Shown one piece after another: positions 52,501 to 58,614 of a DNA stretch of 64,000 bases (position 1 is its first letter; every line of letters begins with the position of its first letter). The stretch lies in contig OW386287.2 in NCBI GenBank assembly GCA_936432065.2, positions 74,899,804 through 74,963,803 of the forward strand. The letters run 5' to 3'. The translations under genes were made by a program, and so were the position numbers. Source of the stretch: Rutpela maculata. Its lineage: Eukaryota > Arthropoda > Insecta > Coleoptera > Cerambycidae. The notes below the pieces were generated by a model that saw only the letters and a program-made list of their open reading frames with translations, ran no database searches and had not been told where the DNA came from.

Positions 52501-55500
52501 CGTCCGTCCGTCACGTTTCTTGTAAGCACGATAACTTAAGAAAGAAAAGTCCGATTGTATTGAAATTTGGAAAGTAAGTTAGCGTTAGCTAGAGGAAGAA
52601 CCCTATTGTTTTTGAAAAAAATCAATCAGTAAATAAAAAAGTTATTAATCATTTAAATAAAAAAAAAATTTTGTTCATAATTTCTGTCATTTGTATTTAA
52701 ATAGAAATCTTGTGAAATGTTATTCCCTATAATTTTTTTTTGTTTTTATATTTTACCAATATATATATTTCATAATAATGTATTTAATCCGTTGAAATAT
52801 AATTCTTGAACGATATTCATTCAAGTTTTGTGGTAAGATGAGATAGCCCAATGGCAGTTCTCGTACGGGTTTTTTTCGTTTAGCTTTTCACCCGAGTCAA
52901 CAGCCAAAATTTATTCAGTGTTACAACCAGCAACTAGTTCTAAGTTTTATATTCATTAGTTTTAGGCCTTTGTGGGCAGCATTATTTTCAAACATATTAT
53001 TAATTTTAAATCCACGCTAGGTGGGTAGGAATTTTAATTGTTCCTTTTTTGTCATTGTTGCTGAGCCGAGCCGAACCTACCCCGCTCAGCCCTACAATCA
53101 CCACGGCGCTGCGCACCGTGGTTGTCTGGCTGGCTCCGAGGCAGGTTTCGGGGAGGCGCTATGTATATATGTACATTAATAAATTTTATTTTCTTTGCTT
53201 TGCTTTTGCATTTGCCTTTCAATCCAAAGGTCTCGTATTCGATCCCTCACATGGCGATTTTTTTTTCATATATTTTTTTTTTCACATATTTTTTTTTTTC
53301 ACAACAAAGTTGGTATCACAAAATTTAGAATGTCCAAAAACTAACATTATTTACAAGAAAAATTCGAAGAGTATCCTATAGAATGTGTAACAATTATATA
53401 AAAAGCTCAGTAAATCGGCGAAAAGTATAATGCTTCCACTAGTTTTAGTTCTTCCCTTCTTCCAAACGTCGGCGTCGTATCGCAGCCACTAAATGCATGA
53501 AGAAACATAATCTTGTATGCTATTGCTTCTTCAAGCCGAACACTGCGGATAATAAAATTTCTCGGCAACTTTTCCTTTTCCGGATTTGCGGAAATAAATG
53601 TTGGCAATCCTGTCAATGTCACAAGGAATCTATATCTTTGCCAATGACGACAACGGTCGAGGATATTTCAATAGTTGTTTGAATAATTCAAACATCAGCA
53701 TTCTCAGCAGTTTGACGGACTGTAAAATTGGATTCTTCGAATTTATAGATGTAATTGGAGAATAAAAAAAATATTAAACTTTCGCTACACTATAACTTTT
53801 AAACTATTAGTCCAGAATATTGTCCTCTACAAAATTTCTGATGAATACTTTTTCGTAGAATCAACAAGAAAAAGCGTTGTGCCAAGAAATCTGATTTACG
53901 CCTCCTTATGACAATTTAACTACTAACTACAAGTACAAGTAGTTGTGAATACACCAGCATTGTATTGAATATCCACTACTCAAATTACTGTTTAAAAGTA
54001 GTTAAACTATTAATGTAATTTTAACTACCACTTTTTTTAATCATTAAAAATGGTAATCCCAGCAGCCCAATTAGCAGCATTTTCTTAATCCTCCAATAAT
54101 ATAGATTAATAATATTAAATGATGATTAACTAAATTGAAAAGGCGGCAATATATAAATGAACTGTAGAGTCAGCCGTCACGGTTGTAGGTACACTTTGCT
54201 TGCACACCGATCTAGAAGAATATTTTTGGATTTTTTGTCGCATATTGGCACAGTTATTTTACAAATTATATAAGTATATTAGACTTCCCAGTTATAACGT
54301 GTGACAAAAAAGGTTTCAATATCTTAAGTACACAAGTTCTAATGACCTAAATTTCGTGCTGTTGCTGTGTAAGTGTAAAGTGTATCTACAAAAGTAGTTG
54401 AAAATGGAATTGAAGACACGTAGTTAAACTACTTTTCAAATTTAAAGTACTCGAGTACTTTTCAACTACAATGCATTTTTGAAAGGTGATCAGTAGTTAG
54501 TAGTTAACTACTTTTTCTAAATTAGTATGGCAGCTCTGGATGGCAGCTAAAGTAACCTCCACGATGTCAAAAACTTGGATTCTTAAAGAGACCCTCCCCC
54601 CCTTCTACAATACTGAGAATACAATTTTCTCCTATATTTAATGATTTTTCAGTCCCTATAAATCGACAGATTGACGAGTAATTTTTGAATGTCGGTTTTT
54701 AAATATTTTGACATTTGATCTAAAGTAAATAAGATTCCTTATCAATACACCAAGAGGTTTTTTACGTGGAATCTTGACTTGATTACTCAAGGATATTTTC
54801 CTCGCGTCCACAATATATCATCGATTTTAGTCGTTTAGTGGTCACAAACAAGGTGCACACGATTAGACTTGTATTAAATGAGTTCAGTCTTTTTCCTGTT
54901 TCGATATCTACTAAATGAAGAAAAAAAAATGTGAAGAATTTGTTGTACTATGAAGAGTATTCTTTAACACACGGGCATAGTTGTTAGGATCATTTTTGTA
55001 CAACAATAAATTACTTATACTAAATGAACAAAATTTTTGTTAATAATCTAGATAAAAATAATGGGTGAACTTTGCCTTTTCTTTTGGTAATTTACTTCAA
55101 TTCAGTTCAATTCAATTCAATTTGTTCACCTTTAAATGTCACAATGGTACAATTACAATTGTTGTACAATGGATAAGGTATGTCAATTTGAGCAAAAATT
55201 GAAAAGAAGCAATACAAAAAAATATATAAATGTAAAAAAATATATATAAATTAATTATATATAACAGTTCTATATACCAATAGGTATAAACAAATGTAGA
55301 TAAACATAAAAGGTAAGTAATAAACGAGAAATATGATACAGACATTACGATTAACTATGACTAAGCATTGTAGTAACATTGGAAGAGTGTTAAAGCTGTA
55401 AGAAATTAAAAAATCTCATTTTCCTGCAATTTAATATGTTCAAATTCATTGATATTGTATTTGTTTCAATATACTTGTTGTTTGTTAACTACTGTATACT

Positions 55501-56295
55501 GTATACTGCTGTGGTTACTTTTGGAGATACTGAAGGAAAGCCGTAAAAATCGCGAATCTTTGTGGAAAATATTGTTAATAAATTTTTATTTCTTATACAA
55601 AATCTGGTAGATTAATTTTTCCATTATTATATAATACCTGTCATGATTCATTTATAATAGTTACAGCTTGTTGGAACGCCAATGACTTAAATTTGTGTAG
55701 TACAATTTTATCTCACATGCGATAAGAACAAAGTTAACTTTATATGTTTAAGCCTTTTCTAGAAATATTGTATTTCAGAGATATTTAGTTACATTTTTTT
55801 CCAGAATTCAACATTAAAAGATGTGTGCTGAGGACTATTTTAACACTATTAGCAATTATACTAGCAGAATCTCTTCCGAGATTTGAACTAGTTATGTCTT
55901 TGATTGGAGGTACCTTAACTGGCCCATTGGTGTTTATTTTACCTCCACTTTTTTATATAAAAATTCTGGCGTTACAAACTAAAAACGAAGAACAACTGTC
56001 AATGGAATCTTTTACTAATATAGTATATACCAAAGAGTATTCAACAAACATGTCCAAATACATGGAACAAAAATTTAAAGAAGATTTTAGATCGTCTTCG
56101 AGCCTGACGGAACAATGGTCTAATTCGATGTTCAATACGCAGTTTGAAAAAGGATTTTGTATGCTAATAATTATACTTAGTTTCATCGCAACTGTTGCCA
56201 CAACTTACATAAACTTTACAAATGTTGTTTTATCTTATTCTGATTTTACCAAACCATGTATTTATAACATATCATTTGCTTTATCATATTTGTAA
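22409..56295 (+). CDS. Amino acid transporter, AAAP (SLC32/36/38-like) superfamily
   Basis: Proteins of this superfamily move amino acids across plasma, vesicular or lysosomal membranes, usually driven by protons or sodium, with an 11-helix LeuT-type fold. Six exons join in frame through GT-AG introns into 494 residues: 22409-22571, 22625-22858, 32701-32833, 46112-46368, 48570-48775 (from 48569) and 55805-56295. The start ATG has a good context (GAAATGG). About 11 hydrophobic segments are visible. TM1 is DVFGVFPIVTLPRA, then GFYGIGVIALVCSMQIYTAV, LLGLILCPILWLGSPKDM, TALLTAYGITAFQFDIHPTI and TLTGPLVFILPPLFYIK. A hydrophilic loop follows before the last helix. Substrate and organelle cannot be read from the sequence. 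Confidence 0.9.
22625..22858 (+). CDS. Transporter exon 2 (TM2 and TM3)
   Basis: The acceptor is TTTTAG ending at 22624 and the donor is GTAAGT at 22859, in phase 1. It encodes GIGVIALVCSMQIYTAVLLG, the soluble stretch with CWVIAEEI and YPYSALAEITYG, and the third helix with FGGGVPNLIVG. The next intron is 9.8 kb. Confidence 0.88.
23245..25742. mobile_element. Long-TIR element with nuclease-CXC relic (copy d)
   Basis: The left end TACAGTCACTGAAGG is answered by TACAGTGAATGAAGG on the other strand at 25742. The arms share CACCTCCGATTTCG, AACCTCCATCGATTT, AAAAGTGACATA-type phrases and an AGTTGGCGC/CAAGTCG-type block over about 180 bases. The only coding trace is the CXC tail at 24714-24815. 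It lies in intron 2 of the transporter gene. Confidence 0.65.
24714..24815 (+). pseudogene. CXC-domain C-terminal relic (copy d)
   Basis: This frame reads CNATCGSCSGDNCQN, then a serine/glutamate-rich tail ending EESSDEE and TGA at 24813-24815. It matches the end of the CXC tail and acidic terminus in copies a and b. It is only 33 codons long, so confidence rests on the cysteine spacing, the acidic end and the TIR context. Confidence 0.55.
26690..28080. repeat. Repeat family P, head-to-head pair
   Basis: A + copy (26690-27412) is followed directly by a - copy (27413-28080), making a 1.4 kb palindrome centred at about 27412. Both carry the CTGGATGTGGAAGTA end, TTTCATGACATTCTAAGCC or its complement, and the CCCC-rich middle. 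No coding capacity was seen. Confidence 0.75.
28290..28600. repeat. Dispersed AT-rich repeat, second copy
   Basis: It shares the TTTGCTTTTTATAC, AAACAGA and TTTCTGAGATATTTAACATT phrases with 50-320 and, in part, with 48420-48540. It is non-coding. Confidence 0.5.
28601..29403. other. Transporter intron 2, no recognised feature
   Basis: AT-rich sequence without an ORF, splice-joined exon or clear repeat partner elsewhere in the window. Nothing further can be supported. Confidence 0.5.
29404..29720. repeat. Two-unit tandem repeat of about 140-158 bases
   Basis: The phrase CTTCACT(A/G)GGCCGGCATAT occurs at about 29411 and 29551, with a diverged third start at about 29709. Between them ATTTCTCTTCAGTTACTTCT, CATCGTCCC(A/G)T and CCCACTATGGGC recur in order. 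It is GC-richer than its surroundings. Origin unknown. Confidence 0.65.
29735..30095. mobile_element. Foldback MITE
   Basis: Ends are TACAAGGTGTCC and GGACACCTTGTA. Arms pair over GTTATGTTCAAA, TTAGACTTAATTG, AAAAGTGGTAG and GAAGTTACAGG, and the centre is about 29915 with ATTCCCAC. There is no ORF. This TACA(A/G)GGTGTnC end style recurs in several foldbacks here. Confidence 0.82.
30096..31199. other. Transporter intron 2, no recognised gene
   Basis: AT-rich DNA with a (GAAT)n run near 30560 and a small ATAATTACCAT palindrome near 30298. No coding or long repeat structure was seen. Confidence 0.5.
31200..31830. mobile_element. Foldback element
   Basis: Arms pair around a centre near 31560. 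Paired phrases are GGAAAGTGCTAGTTG against CAACTAGCACTTTC, GAGGTAAG...TTACCTCCC in both arms, and GGGAGTAGATAAAACGTT against AACGTTTTATCTGCTCCC. There is no ORF. The many GAGGTAAG motifs resemble splice donors but are part of the repeat. Confidence 0.72.
32701..32833 (+). CDS. Transporter exon 3 (TM4)
   Basis: The acceptor is TTTTCAG ending at 32700 and the donor is GTAAGT at 32834, in phase 2. It encodes SQNLQLLVLR, then the helix WITLLGLILCPILWLGSP. The joined frame is unbroken on both sides. The next intron is 13.3 kb. Confidence 0.85.
33464..34498 (+). repeat. Segmental duplication, copy A
   Basis: It matches 38203-39083 in the same orientation. Shared stretches start at GAAGTATGTTC, run through ACAATTCTCGCACAATGAGT and CGTTCTCTCGACTG, and end at TTTTCTTAATTAT then TCTCGAATTT. 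This copy has a MITE at 33634-34024 that copy B lacks. Both lie within intron 3 of the transporter gene. Confidence 0.85.
33634..34024. mobile_element. 391-base MITE inside segmental duplication A
   Basis: Perfect 25-base TIRs start TAGTATTACTATGAGAAGAT, at 33634-33658 and 34000-34024. The interior has (AAT)n and a GGCGGCGG-type run and no ORF. It is absent from copy B, so it either inserted after the duplication or was lost there. A TA target duplication is likely but unresolved. Confidence 0.85.
34765..36264. mobile_element. 1.5 kb foldback carrying transposase N-terminus in both arms
   Basis: Ends are GTACAGGGTTATTCACTAT and its complement. The arms pair over nearly the full length around a centre near 35523, with TGACATATTTGACATTCAAA, CACAAGTGAAA and AAAATAATTATTTTATTG-type blocks. 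Each arm includes a start of a mariner-type helix-turn-helix protein. Confidence 0.82.
35217..35313 (+). pseudogene. DUF4817-type transposase N-terminal fragment
   Basis: ATG at 35217 opens MGYSKAEKFEIFSLYVKNN, then a charged stretch and a stop. This resembles the first helix of the DUF4817/helix-turn-helix region at the N-terminus of many insect mariner-like transposases. A mirrored, slightly diverged copy on the - strand begins near 35822. It suggests the foldback derives from such a transposon. Confidence 0.5.
36270..37329. other. Transporter intron 3, AT-rich, no supported gene
   Basis: Overlapping open frames of 70-120 codons occur at 36411-36949. One is hydrophobic, but they match no family I recognise. 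The stretch includes a CTTCCCTCTGTTACCGAAGG phrase seen also near 6450, so they are more likely repeat sequence than genes. Confidence 0.45.
37330..38202 (+). repeat. Minisatellite, about 140-base unit, six copies
   Basis: The unit starts near TGCTCTAGGAGGTTTTCTTG, then GTCGCTGATCATGATTTTGAG, CATATTCCAGACTGGAATA, GTGCCATGGAAAA and TTTAAATATTAACGTTTTTC. Unit starts fall near 37348, 37499, 37641, 37781, 37923 and 38063. A further partial unit resumes at 39085-39160, beyond an inserted segmental duplication. Confidence 0.88.
38203..39083 (+). repeat. Segmental duplication, copy B, inside the minisatellite
   Basis: It is the counterpart of 33464-34498 without that copy's MITE. It has its own 53-base internal tandem duplication (ATTCTGATATTACAAGTATA start, near 38630 and 38680) and a TTTGATTTAATCAAA palindrome pair near 38755. 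On both sides it is bordered by the minisatellite phrase ATTTAAATATTAACG. Confidence 0.85.
39138..39585 (+). pseudogene. Nuclease-CXC family relic, middle region (copy g)
   Basis: Two overlapping frames, shifted near the A-run at 39320-39332, together read KLRRARYNTFLKK, then IATLPPAMDGFRGHLKRVYY followed by QMQSWFG. The LPP...H..R..YQ...W pattern is the segment that joins nuclease and CXC parts in copies a and b. Here no cysteine tail follows; the frame ends HEYYSDYD at a stop. It may be a CXC-less branch or a truncated copy. Confidence 0.5.
40088..41389 (+). CDS. pogo/Tigger-like DDE transposase, stop after 433 codons
   Basis: The protein has an N-terminal psq-type helix-turn-helix (REACKIYNVKLATLSRHLKH), then a CENP-B-type DNA-binding region (WEENGIAGEEWMRLFMKRH). 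A DDE_1 catalytic core follows. Catalytic acids are visible at D190 (WNTDETGL), D299 (LILDNSETH) and D335 (SHKLQPLDLTVFGPLK), giving a DD35D spacing. TGA at 41387-41389 ends the frame, but the same frame stays open for 224 more codons (next entry). The transposase is otherwise free of frameshifts, so this is a young copy. Whether 433 residues would be active is unknown. Confidence 0.9.
   Translation: MPRSKVGHKRASVDAENLTKAVAAVSCDEDKKISLREACKIYNVKLATLSRHLKHFKESGDKNFTYKAKMDVNKVFNEEEESHLVKYIIHIAKMQYGLSKKGVRELAFKYAKANGKKIPKTWEENGIAGEEWMRLFMKRHKQLSIRKPEATSLSRSTSFNRTNVDKFFANIKQVHERYGTISPERIWNTDETGLLTVQTPARIVAPKGIKQLGKATSAERGTLITVIATISASGNHIPPLMVFPRVNFKDLMIRGAPPGTIGVANPSGWSTEQIFEKFMTHFISHVKPTKEEPVLLILDNSETHLSVAVLDMASAAGVIMVSFPPHTSHKLQPLDLTVFGPLKTFYNQAMGDWHINHPAKTFDIYFIAELLGNIYPNSFTMKNIVNGFRAAGIYPFNRGVFSDDDFLCSAVTDRPLIENSETPNCSNIPVVQK
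41390..42064 (+). pseudogene. C-terminal continuation of pogo transposase after in-frame TGA
   Basis: It is the same frame as 40088-41389, open for 224 codons to TAG at 42062-42064. It encodes a basic segment (RKRSKRGRKAG), an acidic serine/glutamate-rich stretch, and a folded-looking end with DDYVLVKFESKKETTYYYVG. The lack of other lesions argues that the TGA is a single recent nonsense change. Confidence 0.8.
42299..42641 (+). repeat. Direct repeat of the copy b TIR, nearly identical
   Basis: It matches 43494-43840 with only about two substitutions and a change in A-run length. Shared phrases include GGAACTTTAATTAACCG, GGTTCGGACTGCTGAAAACC and TTATAGGCACTCTCA. The second copy is part of the left TIR of the element at 43045-45360, so this one is a detached TIR fragment. 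Confidence 0.85.
43045..45360 (-). mobile_element. Long-TIR DNA transposon with nuclease-CXC relic (copy b)
   Basis: The arms 43045-43860 and 44560-45360 are reverse complements over about 800 bases. Ends read GGTATATAAATG and CATTTATATACC. Inner matches include AAAAGTAGACCTCCTATCG, TGTTACTGTGGAAAAA and AACCGTTTAAGGTTC. Between them lies the C-terminal part of the nuclease-CXC protein on the - strand. Confidence 0.82.
43930..44410 (-). pseudogene. Nuclease-CXC family, C-terminal part (copy b)
   Basis: Read on the - strand it begins KLPPTEGAAEQHCYRAYFQ then QTWLGNKL, the joining motif of the family. After a frameshift comes CCSCETGCGSKRCGCRKHG, then VKCSILC, one stop in the middle, NCHGAENCSN and a long acidic tail to about 43930. 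The cysteine pattern is CXC/tesmin-like. The nuclease part is absent, so this is an internally deleted copy. Confidence 0.75.
45370..46100. other. Transporter intron 3 end, no recognised feature
   Basis: AT-rich intron between the copy b element and exon 4. No repeat partner or ORF of note was seen. Confidence 0.5.
46112..46368 (+). CDS. Transporter exon 4 (TM5 and TM6)
   Basis: The acceptor is TTTTTGCAG ending at 46111 and the donor is GTAAGT at 46369, in phase 1. It encodes a strongly hydrophobic helix (VFIVFSVFFLTCGCLL), a luminal loop, and the helix around AYGITAFQFDIHPTI, a conserved AAAP region. Confidence 0.88.
46380..47700. other. Transporter intron 4, first part
   Basis: It holds a fragment related to repeat P near 46740-46815 and a TACAGGGTGTTTTAGGCATTT phrase at about 47127 that resembles a transposon end. 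Nothing else was recognised before the mariner relic. Confidence 0.45.
47714..48400 (+). pseudogene. Mariner-like transposase, truncated
   Basis: The open part (47714-48184) has a helix-turn-helix N-terminus: RRYSDRLVLSRHTSRVF, then ASTSTRRIAHALGISQTSVW, then YPYHIQKIQRPDL. It reaches the first catalytic aspartate in ILFTDGTQFSRDG. After TGA the frame goes on with NSHIWDHNNPHAVV, FSLNVWCGVVND and FIGPHFFEG, with a second stop, and is lost by about 48400. The other two catalytic acids are missing. It lies in transporter intron 4. Confidence 0.82.
48569..48775 (+). CDS. Transporter exon 5 (TM7 and TM8)
   Basis: The acceptor is GTTTCAG ending at 48568 and the donor is GTAATT at 48776, in phase 1. 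It encodes TLCMFGVITTIVSIKYG and the helix LHFAAALTALQLCLTSAVSN, with ETLPTTIP between. The intron after it holds the third nuclease-CXC element. Confidence 0.87.
48862..49064. mobile_element. 203-base palindromic MITE with TA duplication
   Basis: TIRs are CACGCTAAAAAA and TTTTTTAGTGTG, with TA at 48860-48861 and 49065-49066. The interior folds back through GCGTATATACAAACCAATTT and TTAATAAATTTTTGTTGC-type phrases. The empty site AGCTATTAGTG is preserved in the opposite TIR of the host element (near 52066), which confirms a precise TA insertion. Confidence 0.88.
49620..50690 (+). pseudogene. FEN/PIN-like nuclease with CXC tail, decayed (copy c)
   Basis: Frames in order show LPRNWSEFLKNAENKTELF, then QEEADTRLILHI and VDTDVVVLAVSFF (two of the acidic nuclease motifs). 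These are followed by TAWKIWTTYPEVTEVF, NIPPSKDTLKS and, in another frame near 50560, CSCKKGGIETKCGCKKAGL then CTLLCTNCKGECN. The frames are broken by stops and shifts and the GCD motif was not found. Motif order equals that of copy a. Confidence 0.75.
50993..51806. mobile_element. Foldback MITE inside copy c
   Basis: Ends are ATACTGGGTGTTTCGAAAAG and its complement (with CACCCTGTAT). The arms pair over about 400 bases: GATTGGGACAACGCTTAGCC, TTTAACTCAAAA, TTGTCTCTATCTTGGAAACT. The open frames inside are palindrome by-products. Confidence 0.85.
52362..53450 (+). repeat. Repeat family K, uninterrupted copy 2
   Basis: It opens with a hairpin (ATACTCTTCGC, then CGAAGGGTAT) and ends CGGCGAAAAGTATAAT then GCTTCCACTAGTTTT. 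It carries GTCCGTCTGTCC-type repeats near 52490, a tRNA-like box A (GATAGCCCAATGGCAG, near 52845) and a box-B-like CGTATTCGATCCCTC (near 53233). The terminal TATACTCTTCGC motifs are inverted with respect to each other. It could be a SINE-derived or TIR-bearing composite; the class is unresolved. Confidence 0.6.
53440..53650 (-). pseudogene. Nuclease-CXC family fragment with GCD motif (copy e)
   Basis: Read on the - strand it gives FISANPEKEKLPRNF, then IMFLHAFSGCDTTPTFGRRE. The HAFSGCDTT phrase corresponds to the SGCDIVSAF motif of copy a, the last acidic motif of the nuclease part. The frame runs on into repeat K (KLVEALYFSPIY), and that junction is shared with the other K copy. Confidence 0.6.
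53926..54530. mobile_element. Foldback/TIR element, short termini
   Basis: TTTAACTACTAACTAC at the left is answered by GTAGTTAGTAGTTAACTAC at about 54500. The interior has several AGTAGTTGAAA/AACTACTTTT motifs. No ORF. The boundaries are approximate. Confidence 0.5.
54540..55800. other. Transporter intron 5, end
   Basis: AT-rich, with a TTCAA-type short repeat at about 55097-55130. No coding or structural element was recognised before exon 6. Confidence 0.5.
55805..56295 (+). CDS. Transporter exon 6 (TM9 to TM11 and C-terminus)
   Basis: The acceptor is TTTTTTCCAG ending at 55804. It encodes two helices (LTLLAIILAES and LIGGTLTGPLVFILPPLF), a hydrophilic stretch of about 70 residues with several acidic and serine residues, then the last helix (LIIILSFIATVATTYI). 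TAA ends the frame at 56295. Confidence 0.9.
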
Positions 56296-58165
56296 TATAT
56301 CTGTAAGTTTATATGCTAAGTTTTCGTAGTAATAATATATTTTTTTTATTCCTGTGTTCATTTTGCATAAATATTATTACATTTATATAGCATGTCTGGA
56401 AATACCAGTGACAATCTTCTGGTGCAGATTCTATATGAAAAATGATGCAAAAAGTTCATATGAACATATGTCCATATGTACACAAATGCTTCCTAGGGAC
56501 CCTTCGAAGAGCTCCATGCCCTAGAGTTTTTATTTAATATTTCGGAAACCATTCGAGCTACAGGGACGAAATTCGGTACGTTATTAAGCATCAATGAGGA
56601 CTATTATTTCATTGTATTCGTTAAATTGAAGTTCATTCAGGGGAGCAGGGACGGGAGAGCGCCCTTCTTTATAATCCAAATTTTGTGTTTTTGTTTTGTT
56701 GTTATTTTCTAAATTTTGGTACCGGAGCATGGTTCCCTGATCAAATTTACACAAAAAAGGCCCTCTGTGTTTAACACCATAGAACCAACCGTTTTTTATA
56801 AATACTGATTTGAAATAGTTTTGCAGTCATTTTGTGGTCCGACTTCGATTAAGTTTATTACCGAATCTCGTCACTGTAGCATCAAGCACTGTAGCACTGT
56901 ACATATTTACTTTCCTCGCTTACCGAGGGGAAATATTGCAATCGTTTTTGTGGATATCGAGTAGCAAATGTACTACAAGTTCTTGATATTACTTTATCAT
57001 ATTCTTCATAAATAAAAAACAAATTCAAAGAGTCTTCGTGGGTGTAATTTAAATGCGGTGGCATTTTTTTGACATAAAAGAATGACATTACTGATTATTT
57101 CTAATCATGGCTAATTTGATACAATTTTTACTAACAATTCTTGAATTTCTAAGAAAATCGCAAATATTTCAAAAAGTTGTAACTTAAACCCCCACAATGC
57201 TTATATAAAAAAAAAGAAATTTAATTTTACATAATTTGAAAAAAATATAGGTGTTCCATTTAACCTAAACAAGTTTTCGCGGTTTGAAGTTTACAAAATG
57301 TAACGTCAAAAATGGAACACTTGGTGTACTATTATTGAATGTAATTGAATTGTAAAGTGCAGCTCTCCTCGTGTTCTTTTTACATGCCAAAAAGCAAATG
57401 AGTATCTTTTACATGAAGAAAGTTATAAAGGTTATTGTCAAATTTTTCTTTAACTGTCAAATATCTCTGAAACGGTTGGGTTTAGGCATAGGATATCTTA
57501 CATGTTTTTGACTCAGAATATTATGCTATTTTCGAAAACACTAAAATATATAAGGTGTTCCATTTAAAATAAGCAAGTTGGTATCGACTTCCGGTATAAC
57601 CGGAAGTGCCAAATGCTTGTAATTATTTTAGTTGGATTGGCCACACTGCCATTAGTAGCTCCTTAAATTTTCAAAATTTTATGGTGCGTACTTATTCCTA
57701 TATCGATCGATGCAGTTCCTGGTGAGACACCCTGTATAGATCGAACAGTAGTCATTTAATTCTGTCGGTCTGGTGTCTGTCTGCTGGCGCTACATCTACA
57801 AAATGGCTTGTCGGAGAAGAATAATATTTGGTAGGTAGTTGACGCTGTCAACGAAGAACTGGGATATATATTTAGTGAAAAATATTTCCTCGAGTATTGG
57901 CCCCCCCGTCGCCTGTACTCCAATAAATATGACATTTCGTTTTCATTTTTTATCTCTGCAAGTTGTGCATGAAAAAAATAGACGATGTACATGTAATTTA
58001 AATGCATCTTAGAAAAAAAAAATCAGCTGATTTTGCTGCCACCTTCGAATAAAAAAAAATATTTAAAATTAGAACATTTATTTTTGTATGAAAATAATGA
58101 TTCGCATACACAAAACTTTTACCAAATAAACATTGTTATGAGTAGTTTATTGTAGATTTTTTTCA

Positions 58166-58170
<5 letters not shown>
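56296..58170. other. Transporter 3' region and repeat remnants
   Basis: The first few hundred bases should include the transporter 3' UTR, though no canonical AATAAA was found close to the stop; AATATA occurs near 56333. From about 57245 to 57735 there are foldback-type phrases (GGTGTTCCATTTAA twice, CACCCTGTATA) without a full match between arms. Confidence 0.45.

Positions 58171-58219
<49 letters not shown>
58171..58219. repeat. (TA)n microsatellite
   Basis: About 24 uninterrupted TA units directly adjoin the hammerhead element on its 3' side (- strand sense). It may have grown from an element tail. Confidence 0.95.
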
Positions 58220-58224
<5 letters not shown>

Positions 58225-58614
58225 CGGATTTGAAGGAAACAACTACTCAGCGGGCAAATACCCCGACCTGCATTGAATTACACCTTCAAATCGTGGTCAG
58301 TAACCAACTATCATTTGTCTGTTCCTAACCAGACATATACCGGTTTCGAACTTATTATGTTCTCATCAGTATGCCATAGGTCATGGAACAGACAAATGAT
58401 AGTGGTCAACTTGCTAGTCTTATACAAATTGAATCAAATGGAGTGTCGGTGAGAGGTAAACTCTCATATGGTCAGATGCTACTATACGTCGGACAAATGT
58501 CACTGACGTATAGCGACTTGCCTTTTTGCAAGTACCAAGAGCGGCGACCTCTAGTCTTAGTGGGCTATACTCACTGTTTATGAAATCGGATTTGAAGGAA
58601 ACAACTACTCAGCG
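58217..58614 (-). mobile_element. Hammerhead-bearing retroelement unit (Penelope-LTR or retrozyme type)
   Basis: A 36-base direct repeat (core AAATCGGATTTGAAGG, then ACTACTCAGCG) occurs at 58217-58252 and 58579-58614, bounding 326 bases that contain a hammerhead ribozyme. This makes a 362-base period, as in tandem hammerhead units, or else a 36-base target duplication. Also visible is a 9-bp hairpin CTATACGTC/GACGTATAG near 58480-58511. No protein is encoded. Hammerheads with short palindromic stem III are known from Penelope-like element LTRs, which makes that the leading assignment. Confidence 0.7.
58308..58402 (-). ncRNA. Type I hammerhead ribozyme
   Basis: On the - strand every core element is present. 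CUGAUGA lies at 58369-58363. Stem II is GAAC/GUUC closing a 7-base loop AUAAUAA (58362-58348). GAAA lies at 58347-58344. Stem III is the self-complementary ACCGGU (58344-58339), and the cleavage triplet GUA ends at 58338. Stem I starts with six pairs (GGCAUA with UAUGUC, one G-U), then internal loops, then a perfect 18-bp outer helix between 58385-58402 and 58308-58325. The short stem III means it would act best as a dimer or in tandem. Expected cleavage is between 58338 and 58337. Confidence 0.9.

Noticed and set aside
55825..55830. Internal GTG/CTG start for a separate small gene at transporter exon 6
   Set aside because: The frame continues upstream to a good acceptor and completes the transporter; no independent start is needed.
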